Assembly (NCBI RefSeq): GCF_016920785.2
Contig: NW_024609837.1
Coordinates: forward strand, 21,459,207 to 21,523,206
Reading direction: 5' to 3'
Source: Ixodes scapularis
Lineage: Eukaryota > Arthropoda > Arachnida > Ixodida > Ixodidae
DNA length: 64,000 nt
The notes beneath the pieces were generated by a model. It was not told the DNA's origin. It ran no database searches and was given only the letters and a program-made list of their open reading frames with translations. Shown in pieces: positions 51,120 through 64,000 of the stretch. The position numbers and the translations under genes are program-made. The stretch's first letter is position 1; each line of letters opens with the position of its first letter.

Positions 51120-52885
51120 AAAGAACTCAACACGGGGACCTACCAGCGTACAAGTCAAGACGGGGACCTACAAGTATACAGGAGCTTGTGACTGCACAAC
51201 GCCCTTGTGCGACTCCCGTGCATATCCTATAATATAAAAAAGTGAGACGGATTTAGTTTAAGACAGTTTCCTTTGTTTCTATGAGTTTCGACTTGCTTGC
51301 GGAAGCTCTATAATATGAGCAAAAGTACGCAGCTAGTATCCACATTTATTGCCGTTTAAGGCAAAGGACACTCATAAACTCCAATGCACAGAATGGTTAC
51401 CGTGCTGGAGTGACAACTTCAATCACAGGTTTCCCTATACACCCATATTTTGACGTGTAACCGGTGTAATTACCTAATGCGGATCACAACTATTTTCACG
51501 CTGCTGTTGGAGAGTGTACCCTCAAAGATTGGATAAATATGTATAATCTTTTCTCGTTGAAATCAGCACGCAAAAATGATGCCCTAGAAGATAATCTAAA
51601 TAACTGTAAACATTATTTGCCAGATTTTACGAGGCAACAAACTTAATTCTTAGCAGAACTGACAAGATAATTACACAAATAAAATAACCGGGCGCTTATG
51701 ATTATTAAGCGGTCCATTAGACCTAGGGCAGTGGTCGACAAAAACCAGACGAACGTGTATTTTTGTTTTTGTATTTTCAGCATTATTAAATTGCTCAAAG
51801 CATGCGAGTCGCTTGTGCTTTATATCGCGTAAAAAGAAAACAGAGCGAACTACTGAAACGTGCAGCCCTCCTTATATCTTCTCTTTCTGTTTAGTTTCTT
51901 CCCGTTTTTTTCTTTTGCGTTTTCATATTTGAAAATGCCATTTAGGCTGTGTTTACACAATCCTGCTAGAAGCTTAGTTTACTGCAAAGTTAAATATACT
52001 GTATATTTTGAATTCTGGGAGCGGCGCAAACGCCAGTGTTTGGCCCGTAGCACTTTTCTCGAGAAAATCTGCTGAGCTGACCGTTACTTTTCTTAATAAC
52101 GTTGAAACTTTACTTAATATCAAGACGGCTGATTACGTTCTCAGACGCCCTACAGGCTATGATCCTCCTGGCATGTAGCTCCTGGAACCAGCGAGCGGCT
52201 GTGTCAAAACATTGTTTGTTTATTCAGAAATACTGCAGTAAATATATTTTTTTTGTTCCGCTATATTGCATTTGAAGTTGGGTGCGTATCTGAATGGCAG
52301 TTTTGCATATATTTTCAATTTAAATCTAGCTTACAAAATAAAAAAAAGTAACCAAGGTGCGTTATTCGTAATGCTCCCGACTTCTACAAAGTATTACTCT
52401 TATATGCGTTGAACTCTTTTGCGGTGTATGCCAAAGCTGAAACATTACCGGTTGAATGCCGAAGTCACTTGGCGTGTAGAAGAGGCGAATCATTTTTTTA
52501 AGACTCACTAGTTTCTGTTTCCCATAGAGACATGACACAGATATGGGTCTTCAACTATTTCTAACGTAAATGTACTGCTAAATATTCTTCACCAAGGAAG
52601 TCATCAACGTAGAGCCATTGTCAAACAACAACAGTCACTTATGAGACAAACTTTTTGGAAAAAAGTTTATTTATACTTAAGGGGGCACTGACACTCCAAA
52701 GGTTTTTTTTTTTTCTGTCTAAAACTATGCAAGTTGTAATCATTAACACGTAAAAACATACCACAACGCAAAAAAAAAAAAAAAAGAATTCCCCACGCGC
52801 GCACGCATTTTTTTATCTTTGATTTTTTTCTCTCCTCCTCAACCCCTCAACCTCCTCGCTTCTTTTTATTTTCGACGTAATCCAT
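51120..52885. other. Intergenic, AT-rich
   Basis: No gene recognised. A T run near 52706-52716 and an A run near 52771-52786 are the only notable features, with aagggggcactgacactcc at 52678 resembling a MITE end. Confidence 0.6.
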
Positions 52886-53057
52886 TATGAAATTTAGAAG
52901 ATTTGTAAGTTCTATTTTTATAATATTTAATAACGGCATTCGTAAAACATTTCTTCTAACGCAATTGCGAACGCACTACGCACAATCTTTTGAAATATCG
53001 ATAATCGGAGTTCGGAAAACATGTCGCCTCCTGGCTTTTTATCCTCCCTCGGAAAAC

Positions 53058-53624
53058 ATGGCGGCGCACGGCACACGCAGCACTGAGGATGGTAGGAGAG
53101 TCAGGGAATCGGACGAAGTTCACTTTTCGGTGCCGGACGGCCTCTCAGACTTTAAAAGGGAAACCGTCAAACGGTCGAGACAACTGGGTTTGGTGCCTGT
53201 GCGCCGTATAGTTTCGGTTGTGACTCCGCCGGGGCGGCCTTTCACGCAGCGCTGGTGCGACATGGCCCTTCGCATCACTCACTTCGGAAACTTGTGCGTG
53301 TCCTCTAAGAGCTCAAGCCGTTTAAAAGAATTTGAGGTCGCTGAAAGGGCCCCTAAAAGAACTTCAAACTCGAAAGTGAAGCGTCGTCTGCTCATAGCGA
53401 TAGGCGACATGGACGGAGAAGCCCGGCTGATCGCGGAGGACGCGGGAGAACACGACACTATTGGTCAGGACGGTTTGGAGGCGCGTCAGAGAAACTCGAG
53501 TTGCAGGACGACTCAATTTTCGACGTCACTGCACTGTTGCGGATCGCGCGGGAACTTCAAATTCGGCTTTTGCAAACTGTGTTTTTACTTCACAAATACT
53601 GAGTTCTCAAGTTTCGAATTTTGA
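53058..53624 (+). CDS. Orphan reading frame, 188 codons
   Basis: I do not recognise this protein. It begins MAAHGTRSTEDGRRVRESDE from an ATG in good initiation context (aaaacATGG) and ends at TGA 53622-53624. The frame is open further upstream to 52887, but that part is AT-rich with a low-complexity composition. The first 150 residues are charged and Arg/Ser-rich (FKRETVKRSRQ, KVKRRLL, DMDGEARLIAEDAGEHD); the last 30 are cysteine- and phenylalanine-rich (CCGSRGNFKFGFCKLCFYF). AATAAA lies 38 nt past the stop (53662), followed by an A run, which could mean a single-exon transcript or a retrocopy. A donor-like GGTCAG at 53464-53469 leaves open a first-exon model. Confidence 0.4.
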   Translation: MAAHGTRSTEDGRRVRESDEVHFSVPDGLSDFKRETVKRSRQLGLVPVRRIVSVVTPPGRPFTQRWCDMALRITHFGNLCVSSKSSSRLKEFEVAERAPKRTSNSKVKRRLLIAIGDMDGEARLIAEDAGEHDTIGQDGLEARQRNSSCRTTQFSTSLHCCGSRGNFKFGFCKLCFYFTNTEFSSFEF

Positions 53625-53951
53625 GGGTAATGTCCAGGCATAGATTTCAATCGTTTCGGATAATAAAAAAAAAGTATCTTCACCTGTAAGTGCTTATTTA
53701 AAGAACATAATACCTTTCCCAAGCATATATGAAAACTTAGCTGTTGTTGGATCGTTTCTTTTCGTTTACTTTACCTACTTAGTTTTACTGACCGTTACTG
53801 AAAGAAAAACTATACTTGATGGTAGAAAACTTGACCTTTTTCACTTCCTATTCTTAACTTTGTTGTCTAGCAGTCTTCATCTGTTTGCTGTTCTTTTCAA
53901 TTCTATGCACCCGCCTACTTGAGCCTCAAACGGCCTGTAGATAGCCTATGC

Positions 53952-54280
53952 CAGCGTTTCTCAACCCTTGATGTTTCGCGGACCCCTTGTAGATAGGCGG
54001 AGAGGATGGACGACCCCGTTCGGGGAGAGGGAAATGGAAAGGTACAGGTTAATCAGGATAATGACTTATTAAATGAATATAACTAATTACTGATGAGAAG
54101 TAGGCTTATCGCATTGACATACACACAAAAGAACTCGCTCGAAAATTTGAACGTTTCTTCTCAATGTGAAAAAACACAGCGTATATTGCCGGGCTTGACT
54201 GATCAGACAGGACTTCGCGGATCCCTAGAATGCCGCCGCGGACTCCAAAGGGTCCAACGACCCCTGTTTGGGAACCACTG
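53952..54280. mobile_element. hAT-like non-autonomous element
   Basis: 329 bp starting cagcgtttctcaaccc and ending gtttgggaaccactg, with perfect 8-bp duplications gcctatgc (53944-53951 and 54281-54288). Inner blocks tttcgcggacccct and ggactccaaagggtcc are the usual interior of such elements. Confidence 0.93.
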
Positions 54281-54288
54281 GCCTATGC

Positions 54289-56435
54289 CATCGTTTGGTA
54301 CGCCCTAAAAACGAAATAACTGCGACCTCAGTATCAATGAGAGGCTGGGTTAAAGGGAGAAAATAAGTCGCTCATGTTAAAACTCACCAATAAAGATCAG
54401 AGAAACAGTGGAAAGAACGGAATATAATAAAGAAGGAGAAGGACGCTCAGTAAAAGAGATTAAGGGATAAGATGCTCTGTACAAATCCCTTACATAGGCA
54501 GAGGCTGGAATGCACATCTTTTTCACCAATGCGAATTAAGTCGGCATGCTTGTATGTGGCAATTTTTCAAGTATTCTAAGCAGACGGCACCAATAGGCGT
54601 TGCGAGTTCGTGACACCACACTATCATGTCCGATGTCCCGTTGACATTCTTCGTCCACGGCACCTCTGCAAAGGCAACAGGCGTCTTGGCCATTCTTTGT
54701 GCTCTCACGAGTCTCCACCCTCTGGCCCTGCGCCGGTTTCTCAGATTGCACATTTATTATTTATAGCGTCCATTTTTCTTTTCTTAGCTGGTTCTTGAGC
54801 CGCTGATGATGATGACGGTCTCCTCGCCCAGAGCAGAGTCAGCTGCCGCGTGTAACGAACGCGGCACTAAATTGAAGGAGATTGCGGAGAATTGAATTTA
54901 CTCCCAAACAAACTTCTTTTTTTATTTTTTTTTTAGTTGCTTTTGGGAAGGGTAGTTTTCTCTCGGTGTTCTCCTTCTGGTCGACGACATCGACGTGACG
55001 TACCGACGACGCCAAGGAGCTGGAGAGTGCCTCGTTTATTACCGCTGCCTTTTGGCACCACCATTTTCAGGCAGAAATTTTCTTCCAACAAGAAGGAGGG
55101 AAGCGCGTGTGGGGGGGGGGGGGGGGGGGGGGGGAAGAGGTGCGGTGGAGGTGTTGAAGGAAACCAATCTGTTGAGGCTTCGTGGCTTCATTCATGTTGC
55201 AGCACCCAATCAAAAACAACCTACGTGAACACCGTTCTTCGTGTTGTTTGTGTATCCATCTTCCTGTTTGATCATTTGGCTGTTTTGTTTTGTTTTTTTG
55301 TTGTATTTGCTTTTCGTCGCGGTTTCCACTATTTTTAGGGACAATGTTTTTGTGGCAATGAAGTGAAAAGTATAGGAGCGCGCCTGTTTTCCAGCGCATC
55401 TTGGACGCTGGTAAGAGGCGCGCACGCGCACTTTTCACTACTTCCGTTGTGCCCCAGAAAGTTGCTTTCGAGCTGTAGTGTTGTCTTTCTGTGCGTTGTA
55501 CGGGACTTCGGGCCTAAAGCCCCTTGGTGCGCGTGTTCATAGCCTCATATATACTGACAAAGCCTGGCAGATCGCCACGAGAAGCAGCCGCCGAAATGGA
55601 AAAGGTAGAGCGGCAGAGCACGGATGAAAGGAGCGCCACGTGACTGGCGCCCCGCTGCGGCGAGACGCCGAAACACACTTCTCCCAAGCGAACAAGCGTG
55701 CTTCGGGTCCTCGCCGCTGAAGGAAGCTGCGCGCTGACGTCCAGGTTTCCCGAGAAATGGCTTTTTGATGCTCTGTGCTACCAGATCCTCGCGCTCCAAA
55801 TCTGCGTTCGGGCACCCAATGGCACCGTCGTCGAACTGCCAGGCTTTTTGAGTATAGAGGAGGCTATGGCTTGTTTTAGGAGCAACGAAAAATGCACCAT
55901 GCACGAGGCGTGGGATTCGTAAAGCCCAACTTTACGATAATCACAGGGGCAACTTAACAAAACTCTGGGCTTATTATGTTTTTAATTAACAAAAAAACAA
56001 CAACAACCCTGCAGCACCGAAGCTCCGGCATAAAAGCAGGTACAGCTTATGTATAAAAACTAAAGAAAATGAAAAGAACGCCTGAATATACATCTAGTGC
56101 TGTCAATAAAGAAAATATTTAAAAGGTGGGCATGAATGACAACACCAAAATTCAAGACCACTTTCCGAGATAAGTGGTCCCACGTCGTAATGAACAAAAA
56201 CAAACTCGAGTAACAAAATTCCGTTCAGTCATTGTGCGTGAAAACATAGTTTTCTTTTTATTATAATCTGTCCGACAAAAAAAAAATAAAGTTACCATAT
56301 CGTTCTTGGATGATCTACACGATTTAAAACATAATTAGGCAATTAGATGCATTTGCTCTTGTCGAGGCCTGTCAGATTATTAAAAATTGTGAACAAGAAC
56401 CTCAATCGAAAATCTTTGCGTCTTAAGAATAAAGC
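54289..56435. other. Intergenic, unassigned
   Basis: A long G run lies at 55112-55133. The 55550-55930 block is GC-rich with open frames on both strands (for example 55698-55922, ending at TAA) but no recognisable domain, so no gene is claimed. Confidence 0.55.
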
Positions 56436-57700
56436 TTACCAACCAAGTAAACGTTTAGTCTCCGTTACGCTATTGTTTCTATTATATTTTCCTGTTACAA
56501 TTACCGCGGCACGGGTTTGAAGTTTATTCAACTTATCTACGAGGTACCTCTGATGCGGATCCCACAAAACACATGTATATTCTACTGTACGTCGTACCAA
56601 ACAGCAGTTTCGTTTAGTTTCTGTGGAGTTCTTCGTAAATTTCGAATGAGAAAATTTAAAGTGTGACTGACTTTGCACTTTGACAGATGTACACGTTAAA
56701 GGAAAGGGTGCTTGAAAAAGCAATGCCAAAATACCTAACATCAAGGTTATTGCCTCATTTGCGATCATTATTAAAATAGCAGGATTGGAGAGGGTTTAGT
56801 TTAATTGCAAATGGGACTTGCACACCCACTTTTCCACATTCAAACCCAACTCCGAAATGCTGCACTAGTCTTATATTTTATGTAAATTAAATTGTAACAA
56901 AAAATACTGAATTTTAACATTTTGTATTCTTCTGTGGAAAACACAATCGTCCGCAAACAGCTGTGTGGAGAAATTAATGGTCAAAGTAGAAATAAAGAAA
57001 TAAAAACAAGGTACCAGCACCAACCCCTGTGGCACGCCAGAAGTTCTATCAACAAAACCTGAGCTTGCACCATCTATGGCAACACGTTGCTTTCACGCAG
57101 AAAGGTAGTTAGCAATCCAACGATATATGTTTTTGTTCAGGTTAAGGGAGCTAAGTTTGCGTAGCAGTATTGGGTGCGGCACTTTATCAAATTCCTTGTG
57201 CAAATCAAGAAAGATAGCGTGCGTTTTTCGTCCCCTTCCAGCACTTGAAAGGAAGTCATGATAATGTTTCATTAACTGTGTGGCGCATAAGTTGCCCTTT
57301 TTAAAAACAAACTGAGTAGATGGAAAATATTAATTCGTATTGGGATGTCTCAGAATAGTGATATAAACTATATGCTCTAAAATCTTGCAACATATACCTC
57401 TCAGTGAAATCGGGTTAAAATTCTCTACATTGTGTTTTGATCCGTGCTTATAAATTGGCCTAACACAAGTCATCTTCCATTGACCCGGGAGCACACTTTG
57501 TTCGAAAGATTAACAAAATATAATAATATCTGAATAGCAGGAGACAACGAACGAGCTCAATTCTAAAACTCTGGGGGCCAAACCATCTGAACCTACAACC
57601 TTTCTAGCATCATACTCATTGAAGCACTTCTTTATCCTCTCTACAATATTGACAACCGAACGCATATGATTAATATTTTTTTTTCATTGAGAGGTTGTGG
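56436..57700 (-). pseudogene. LINE reverse-transcriptase remnant, minus strand
   Basis: Minus-strand pieces in order from 57700 are KHGSKHNVENFNPISLRGIC, KILEHIV, AIFLDLHKEFDKVPHPILLR, RWIANYL, SGFVDRTSGVPQGLVL, FADDCVF, then CCLVRRTVEYTCVLWDPHQR and NKLQTRAAVIVTGKYNR. These are standard palm motifs including FADD and the C-terminal LEYASVVWDPHQ block. Small frameshifts and stops are scattered through it. Confidence 0.88.
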
Positions 57701-58369
57701 AGATTGAGTTTAGATGTTAGAGGCAAAAACAGATTCGAAGTTTGTTTTTGCCTCTAAAACCTTTGCCAAAAAAAAACAACAACTAGCCTTTAAAAGAAAT
57801 CTTTGCCTTAAAACACTCAATTTCCTTGTAACTTTTTTTTTAATTACTTCTCTAAGATGTACTATATTTGGAATTCCCATGTTCTTCTTATATATCTTTC
57901 TGAAATATTTCCAAAATTATTTGCTACTAAGTCGCATATCATCAGAACGTTTATCAAAATACTCGCGCTTGGCAGTGTTAACAGCTTCCTTGTAGGTTAC
58001 ATTTAGTCTCTTGAGATTTGCAGCTGCCGATATGCATGGGTATGGTTCGTAATTTTGATAACAAAGTTCGCGCTTTTGTATCACCTTTGATTTACGGAAT
58101 GTGTCATCCGGGGCTCATCATTCATTACTTTTGCACGTATCAGTTTAAAGGGAGCGTATTTTCTATTAAAATCAACAAAGGACGTTAAAAAAAACGAAAA
58201 GGAAAAACATGTATAGGGTCTACGCTGTTTTCTAGAGCGAAAAGCTCGAAATTCTTGAAAGACTCCGAGAGTCTTTTTTTTTTTTGTTATGTGGAACGCA
58301 AGTTCGTCTGCCTCTTGCACAGGGGTGCTATGATAACAGAACGCCGAGCTCTTATTGGCTGATCGAAAC
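57701..58369. other. Intergenic with one hairpin
   Basis: Hairpin at 57720-57757 (agaggcaaaaaca against tgtttttgcctct). Near 58336 the phrase cgccgagctcttattggctg matches the inverted-repeat element of the AT-AC intron. Confidence 0.6.
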
Positions 58370-58835
58370 AATGAAAGACGTTTACAATTGTCTGTAATGC
58401 GAAATTAGAGCGCAGCTCTTGAAAAGGAGGAAAGAAGGGTACGGTGGGGAGGGTATGCCCCTTCTCCTCCTCCGTACCCTCCCCTCCTCCTCATCCTTCT
58501 CTTTCTCCTCCCTTTCACCTCCTCCTCTTTCCCTCCTCCTCCTCCTTTCCGCCTTCTCTCCTCCTCCCGTTAAAATTCTCCGCGAAATTTTGCGAGAAAA
58601 TTGACGTCACCTAACCTCAACACCAGTTCAGTTTCCCCGCTAAAGTTAGCGGGTAAATGACGTCACATGGCTTCGTGTCACGTCACTCATGAATAAATTC
58701 AGATTCTCCGCAGGATTTAGCTTAAAAATTGACTTCGCGTGACCTCAACACCAATTCAATTTACCGCTAAATTTAGCGGGGTGCGATGGTGATGCCGCAA
58801 AACACGGAATCGGGCGCCCAATAACCGCACTTTAA
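58370..58835. mobile_element. Array-bearing inverted-repeat family, copy C
   Basis: Left end atgaaagacgtttacaattg and gagcgcagctcttgaaaagg; right end gaatcgggcgcccaataacc. The interior has a CCTCCT-rich pyrimidine block (58455-58565) then three or four decayed units with ccgctaaagttagcggg and gacgtcac motifs. Confidence 0.75.
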
Positions 58836-61800
58836 ATAAAATAAATAACAATGGGAAGACCTCAAGGTATTTAGCATTGACGTCGCTGGAACTCCTGCGT
58901 AAGAAGCAGGCGACTTTCTCTCCGCAAAGCTCCTAAATTGCCTTTATCGTACATATGCACTTTTATTTCTTGTCATTATCTCGGGCACGGAAAGAGCTGA
59001 GGGGGAACGTCAAGCTAGGCAGTGGCTATGCTGGGGTCGCTAGTTCCTGGAAGGACGACTACATCACGAATAGTTTCACTTCCCATGCTTCTCGCTCCGT
59101 GATTGGTTCTTCGCCGTTCCTATCGGCTAATGGCGCAGGCTCATTGGTTGCGGGAGTTAATGATAGGCACGGGACTCGGCACGCCCCCCCCCCCTCTGCG
59201 TTTCCTAAACTGTCAGTTAATAGTGTTAGTTTTTTATGAATAAACACAAGAGTATGGTGGAGAAGTATCACTAAAAATTTGAGAAACATCGAAAATTTGT
59301 TTTTTTAGTTGCCGCTTGATTTTTTGTACTTCAGAACAAGTTTGTAACAAACAAGAAATATAAGTTTTTTAGATAATGCAGGGATTTTTATATTAGTCGA
59401 AAGAACGTTCTAATAAGAATATATGACAAAAATTTTAATGTTGTAGCTATGCAATGTTTGTTTAGAAAACGGCTCAGAAATCTTGTGACAAAAAGTCGAA
59501 GGGACGATGTCTGAGCATTTTTAACGCAAACACTATAACTTCCAAAATGCTGTACATATTTAAATGAATAGTTCCTATGATCTATTGTAAGTGAAAAGAT
59601 ATTTGAGATTTCTGATATTTGTAGTTTGCATAGTACGTGTCACCAAACGTGACATAAACGAAAACTTCAAAAATAAAATATGCCCTCCTAGTGCACTCAA
59701 TTTTTTTTGAATAGTATGTTTGTTTCTTTTCTGCAATTTTTTTTATTACTTACCCCACATATCATGAGGTGTAACATACGAAAAAAAATAAGGAAACCAA
59801 AAATACGTTCGAACTTGCGCGCATGATCTTATTTGAACAGAGCCTTGTGCATTTGAACCGAGCTACCGAGGTGCCACACTGCGTATTTACAATGATGATG
59901 ATGATGATGATGATGATCTTGCAGCTGTTCCCTTTGTATCGGGCGGTCCCGAGCCACGTTTGTACCTAGCCAAAAAAAAAGTATTAAACGAAAAAAAGCA
60001 CCTCGTCCGTGACACGCGCCTCGCTATTTCGAACAACGACTATAATTGTTTCTTCTGAAAACATTAACTGTGATTTGTGTCAAGCGAGATTTAAATACTT
60101 CAAAACATGTTTTCGCCGACCAAATATTGCTTTGAGAGCACATCCAGCTATCAAAGTACGCACTGCTAAAGCTTTCCGTAGCTAAGAAAATTCTTGAAAC
60201 TCTTCAGCGGCGCTTAACTTAAACATAACATTACGAATAAAAATTTGTCTCCTGATCGTATTTGAGGTTTGAATTGTTTAAAAGAAATGAGGCTCAACGC
60301 TCTTCTTAGTTTCGAAGGAATCATAATTGTAAATTCAGGAAGACTGTGGTTATTTATTTATCGGTAATAATAGTTCTACAACCGCAAGCTGTTGGTGTTT
60401 GTGACATTGGTATTCAGCTTGGTTCACACTGTACGCCACGACACAGTTAGTAACGAGCGATTTTGAAAACAAACAAATAAACAAAGAAATTTATGTATAG
60501 TCCTTTGAGAGTCCACTCAGCGTAGGATATTAACTTTTAAACATGTATTGTACAGCGCTTGGTCGCTTCTAACGCATGTATGTTCTATCACTGCCTTGCT
60601 GTGAGTCACTTAGTTTTTTTGGTGAACACGCCACCGCAAGTGTTTCGGTTATTGTCTGCCCGATGTTCCGGAGGTGTGTGTGTGCATGAAGGGAGCGTGA
60701 CTTAAACGGGACTGAAGCTCCGCTCGACACAACGTCATGTTTCTGGTCGTGCTAAAATATGACGTTTTGGTGGTCGCGAATATTTATTTATAATGGAAGA
60801 TCCCTTTTTCAAATGCTTAAATAAAAAAAAATTCCAGGCTTTTTTTTTTTCTTTTTGTACGGCAACACAAAAAAAGGTTCAAATTAGGTAATCAGATTAG
60901 GACAGAAATTAAGTGTATGGTACACTTTATATGATTGTTTTCAGCAGTTTGATCCTGATTGTAAAATGCTTACTATTGAATTTATTTCTTAGATGAAAAT
61001 GTTATTAGGAAAACAGTCTTTCAGGGGCAACTTCACGCAGCGGTAAGAAGCAAACCGTTGGTGAATGGAAAAGTTTGCTCGTTTTTCATATTCGAACGTG
61101 ATTGCTGTATGGAAAGCTTCACTCCTTGAACAGTGAACACATTCATGTAGACAATAAATATAAATACATGTCCATTTAATGCTGCACATATGTTTATTCC
61201 TAAAAAAAACACTCTGAGTTGTGGTACTGAGTGTAGAATCTTACCATTTTAAACCCCATAGCGCAGTTTTGTTTTTATTTTATAACATATTTTTAGTTTT
61301 ACTGTTTGCCAATTGGTGGTAGCGTAGATTTTGAGGATATGCTCTACCTACTGCTTTGCAAGAAAGTTGAGGCTCAAGATTTTTTAGAGTATGGAGTATA
61401 TGCGAGATCACGAAAGATATATTTCGTCAGCAGTCTGGGATCATCCGTTACCTAGGACAGTTGTGCGCGTAATAATAATAAAAAAAAACTGGTATTGTTA
61501 TGCTATTAAACAAAAATTTGATCTGATCGGGACATAAATATCAGCATAGCGCGTTTTAACGATTTATTGAACACCGCTACACAGCTTTCCGAAACGTAGA
61601 AGTAATCCAGTTAAAAGAACAGGGGCCACAATATTCGGCATGATTATAGACGGAGAGGAGCACTGTAACTCTGGCCTTTCCTTCACCGGTTGGTGGAGAT
61701 AAAAGGGGAGGGTAGGCGCTGACCGCGCGGGGGATTGTTTATTTATTAATCTATTTGCGGGTTACGGTGGCCAGTTTCGTCGCGATCCCCTTCAGCGTGT

Positions 61801-64000
61801 GTACCGACTGCATTATTGAGAGCGGTATTGGAGCGGTTGCCGAGTCGGGCCGCCGAGATGCTGCTCTTGTCCCTCCCGTCCCCGATTCGTTTGGCGGGTG
61901 CGCGGCGGCCCGATTTCTTTCGAATGGGTTCCACCAGTTTGCTGACAAAACATTACGGTTCTCGATGTTGAAGGTTTTCTTGCCGGCTTTGATTTGAACG
62001 AGCTCGCGTGCGGTCGTGTATCACTACCACGCGGTACAGCTGAGAGACCCCAGGGTCGGTTTGCCGGTGTCCGCGGTTATCTACCCGGCGGGTATAATAG
62101 CCGCAAGTTGCATTTTGACGTGACCCGACCGGCTCTGTGGAGACGAGCGACTAAAGGTGCCTAAGATTACAGGCAAATAGCTGCCGGAAGTCCGTTCTCG
62201 CTTTGTTTATTAAAGTCCGTTCTAGCGCGCCGAGAAAGGGCAAAGAGGCTCGAAAGAACTTGTCTGCTTTAAGAGCGGCATATTAAGCAATTTCTGGAGC
62301 AAATCGGGCTAAACAAGAATTGAAAAATAAAGAAACGACGCTTAAGGTTTACATTTTATGAGCGGAATCGGCTGAAACCCTAGGTACTTTTTTCCTACTG
62401 AATCGGTCACGTGATGCGGACGAGTTAACCGCTGGGAAAGATAGTTGCATTGAACAGCAAACCGGCCTAGGCTGGCTGTGGTTATGCACTGGCTAAAGTT
62501 CTTATCCGCAACAGAGTCGCCAGACGCCAATTGGGTGCTGACTAACTCACCGCTGTTTAAACATCTACACAACAAAACTATTTTTGCGTCGAAAGACGTC
62601 GAGCCGGTGTTGACCTTGCAGAGCACCAGCATTGCGTGGTGAGCGTTCAAAACTTCCAAGTTACCAAGCGTACTCTACTGTCCTCCTTGAAGCCTCCCCA
62701 GTGACCACGCAACGTTACCGAGTTTTCTTACTACGGATAAAGTGGGCCACTATAGTGTCTGAAAGAATGCGTCCCCTACCGGTGGGATCACCGCGTCCGA
62801 AAAGTGGTCCCTCGATTTCCGCCTGATGACGTCGTACAAGCATCATGTTGTCGCCGACCGCGATCGCGAAGTTGTCGCAGCAGCGCTATACTTCGTCGAA
62901 AAGCGAAACGCCGGACGCCGGCGTTCCGCGTTCTTACGCGTTCGAAGAATAAAGGGCTGCTAGCTTTAGGCCTACCCACTAATCCGTCCAATCAAAGCTC
63001 GGTGTTTTGACGTCCTCTCCTCTCCCTCAATGTCTGCCCGCATAAACCGCTCCGATACTTGCCTTCCGCGTGGTGTTGTTTCTGTCTGCTATGCTGCGTG
63101 AAAGAGTTCTGAGCATGCGCAGTAGCTCTCTTCTAAGTAAGAGCAGACGCTGCGCATGCGTCCACCGTCCAGTGACTCATCTTTTTTCGCCCGGATGAAA
63201 AGTGATGGAAAGGGTGTATGCAGGGTTGAATTATGTCGTATGCGTTGCAATTTATTATGGTTTTCTTTAAAAGAATTTTTTTTTTCTTAACCCAGGCTAG
63301 GTGGGGCTACCTACTGCTCCGTTATAAAGGGTGCAGCAGTTACCATATATCCGCTCATTCATCGTTTTACTTGATGCGTCTCACTTCTTCTGTCTGGAAC
63401 AGCAAAGCATGCCCTTTTTATACCACAATTTGTTGTCTTCTTAAAACTGAAATACCGAAGAAGAAAAAGCAACGAAACTGAAAACCTTAAAAATGATACT
63501 TCTTAAAAAAGAAAGAAAACAAAAAACAAGAGGGGGATTCTGGCGTATTTTTATTACGTGAATCTGAATATCACGTTCGTTTTCCCCGAAGATATGAATA
63601 AACGCGAGGAAACACGAAGAACCTCCGACCAGTAGTGACGTTATACTAAGATCTTTGGGCGCCAAGTGCGTGTCGCTCGTGTGGGCAGCTCGTGCAATTG
63701 CAAGCTTGCCAGGTCTATTTCCCCGCGCCGACACCAGTCATGACGTCTTTTTCTGACCTTTTTGAAAAGAGCAAGAGTGCGCGTGCATAGCTTTGATAGG
63801 CGCTGTAGGTGCGCGAGAGCGGAGATTCCGAAAACTCCTAGTATGTATGACGTCACGCCCCGGGAAGGAGGGGCTTCAGCGGTACTTTAAGATTTAATTT
63901 ATTTAGCCTACGTGCAACAAATGTATGAACAATTTCGATATTCGTGATCCTGGAGGCCAAACAAAGACGATTTAGGTGTTTTTCTTCAAACACTGAGCCG
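58836..64000. other. Intergenic, no gene recognised
   Basis: Mostly AT-rich, with an (ATG)n/(GAT)n microsatellite at 59891-59918, C run at 59184-59193 and GC-rich patches at 61700-62100, 62780-63050 and 63640-63860. Short open frames occur on both strands (for example 61746-61997) without family resemblance. Confidence 0.6.
59891..59918. repeat. (ATG)n microsatellite
   Basis: Nine consecutive atg/gat triplets. Confidence 0.95.

Noticed and set aside
52887..53057. Upstream extension of the orphan frame to the ATG at 52887
   Set aside because: AT-rich, low-complexity translation; the ATG at 53058 has better context and marks a composition change.
55698..55922. 74-codon frame in a GC-rich block
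   Set aside because: No family resemblance, no splice or promoter evidence; could be repeat sequence.
61746..61997. Open frames on both strands, one basic like a histone tail
   Set aside because: Residues do not match any histone; composition of the GC-rich patch explains both frames.

Overview
This window looks like nuclear DNA from an arthropod, most likely an ixodid tick. It has a vertebrate-like multi-exon gene, long introns full of short inverted-repeat DNA transposons, degraded LINE reverse transcriptases, tRNA-like SINE heads and many long G/C homopolymers. The tick assignment is an inference from repeat style and from family recall; no database was searched.

Layout. Positions 1-21,850 hold the 3' five-sixths of one plus-strand gene, importin-11 (IPO11). 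Twenty-one exons (2019-21390) join in a continuous frame into about 830 residues, collinear with animal importin-11 from about residue 150 to the end. The first exons, with the importin-beta N-terminal domain, lie left of the window. The intron between exons 10 and 11 (11485-12402) carries a U12-type AT-AC signature: ATATCCTT at the 5' splice site, TTCCTTGAC as branch site and a terminal AC. No GT-AG alternative that I could find preserves the frame and conserved length.

Positions 22,000-64,000 contain no gene I can recognise. They form a mosaic of transposable-element remnants, several stacked inside one another. The clearest are: (1) two inverted copies of a THAP-fragment DNA element (2901-4671 and 30291-32220), each carrying the same hAT-like insertion with the same 8-bp target duplication; (2) a complete MULE-type element (37536-38806) with a 9-bp duplication, terminal inverted repeats built from seven copies of a 15-bp unit, and a decayed transposase; (3) LINE remnants at 32.6-33.9, 40.8-41.2, 48.4-51.1 and 56.4-57.7 kb, two of which can be read through nested insertions; (4) hAT-like elements with 8-bp duplications at 11.8, 27.0 and 54.0 kb; (5) an inverted-repeat family (44.9, 49.8 and 58.4 kb) whose copies each carry a different interior, two of them palindromic arrays. 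One 188-codon reading frame at 53058-53624 does not resemble any repeat I know and is a candidate orphan gene or retrocopy.

The only functional system I can defend is IPO11, a nuclear import receptor. The rest records transposon activity, with enough nesting and empty-site evidence to order several insertions in time.
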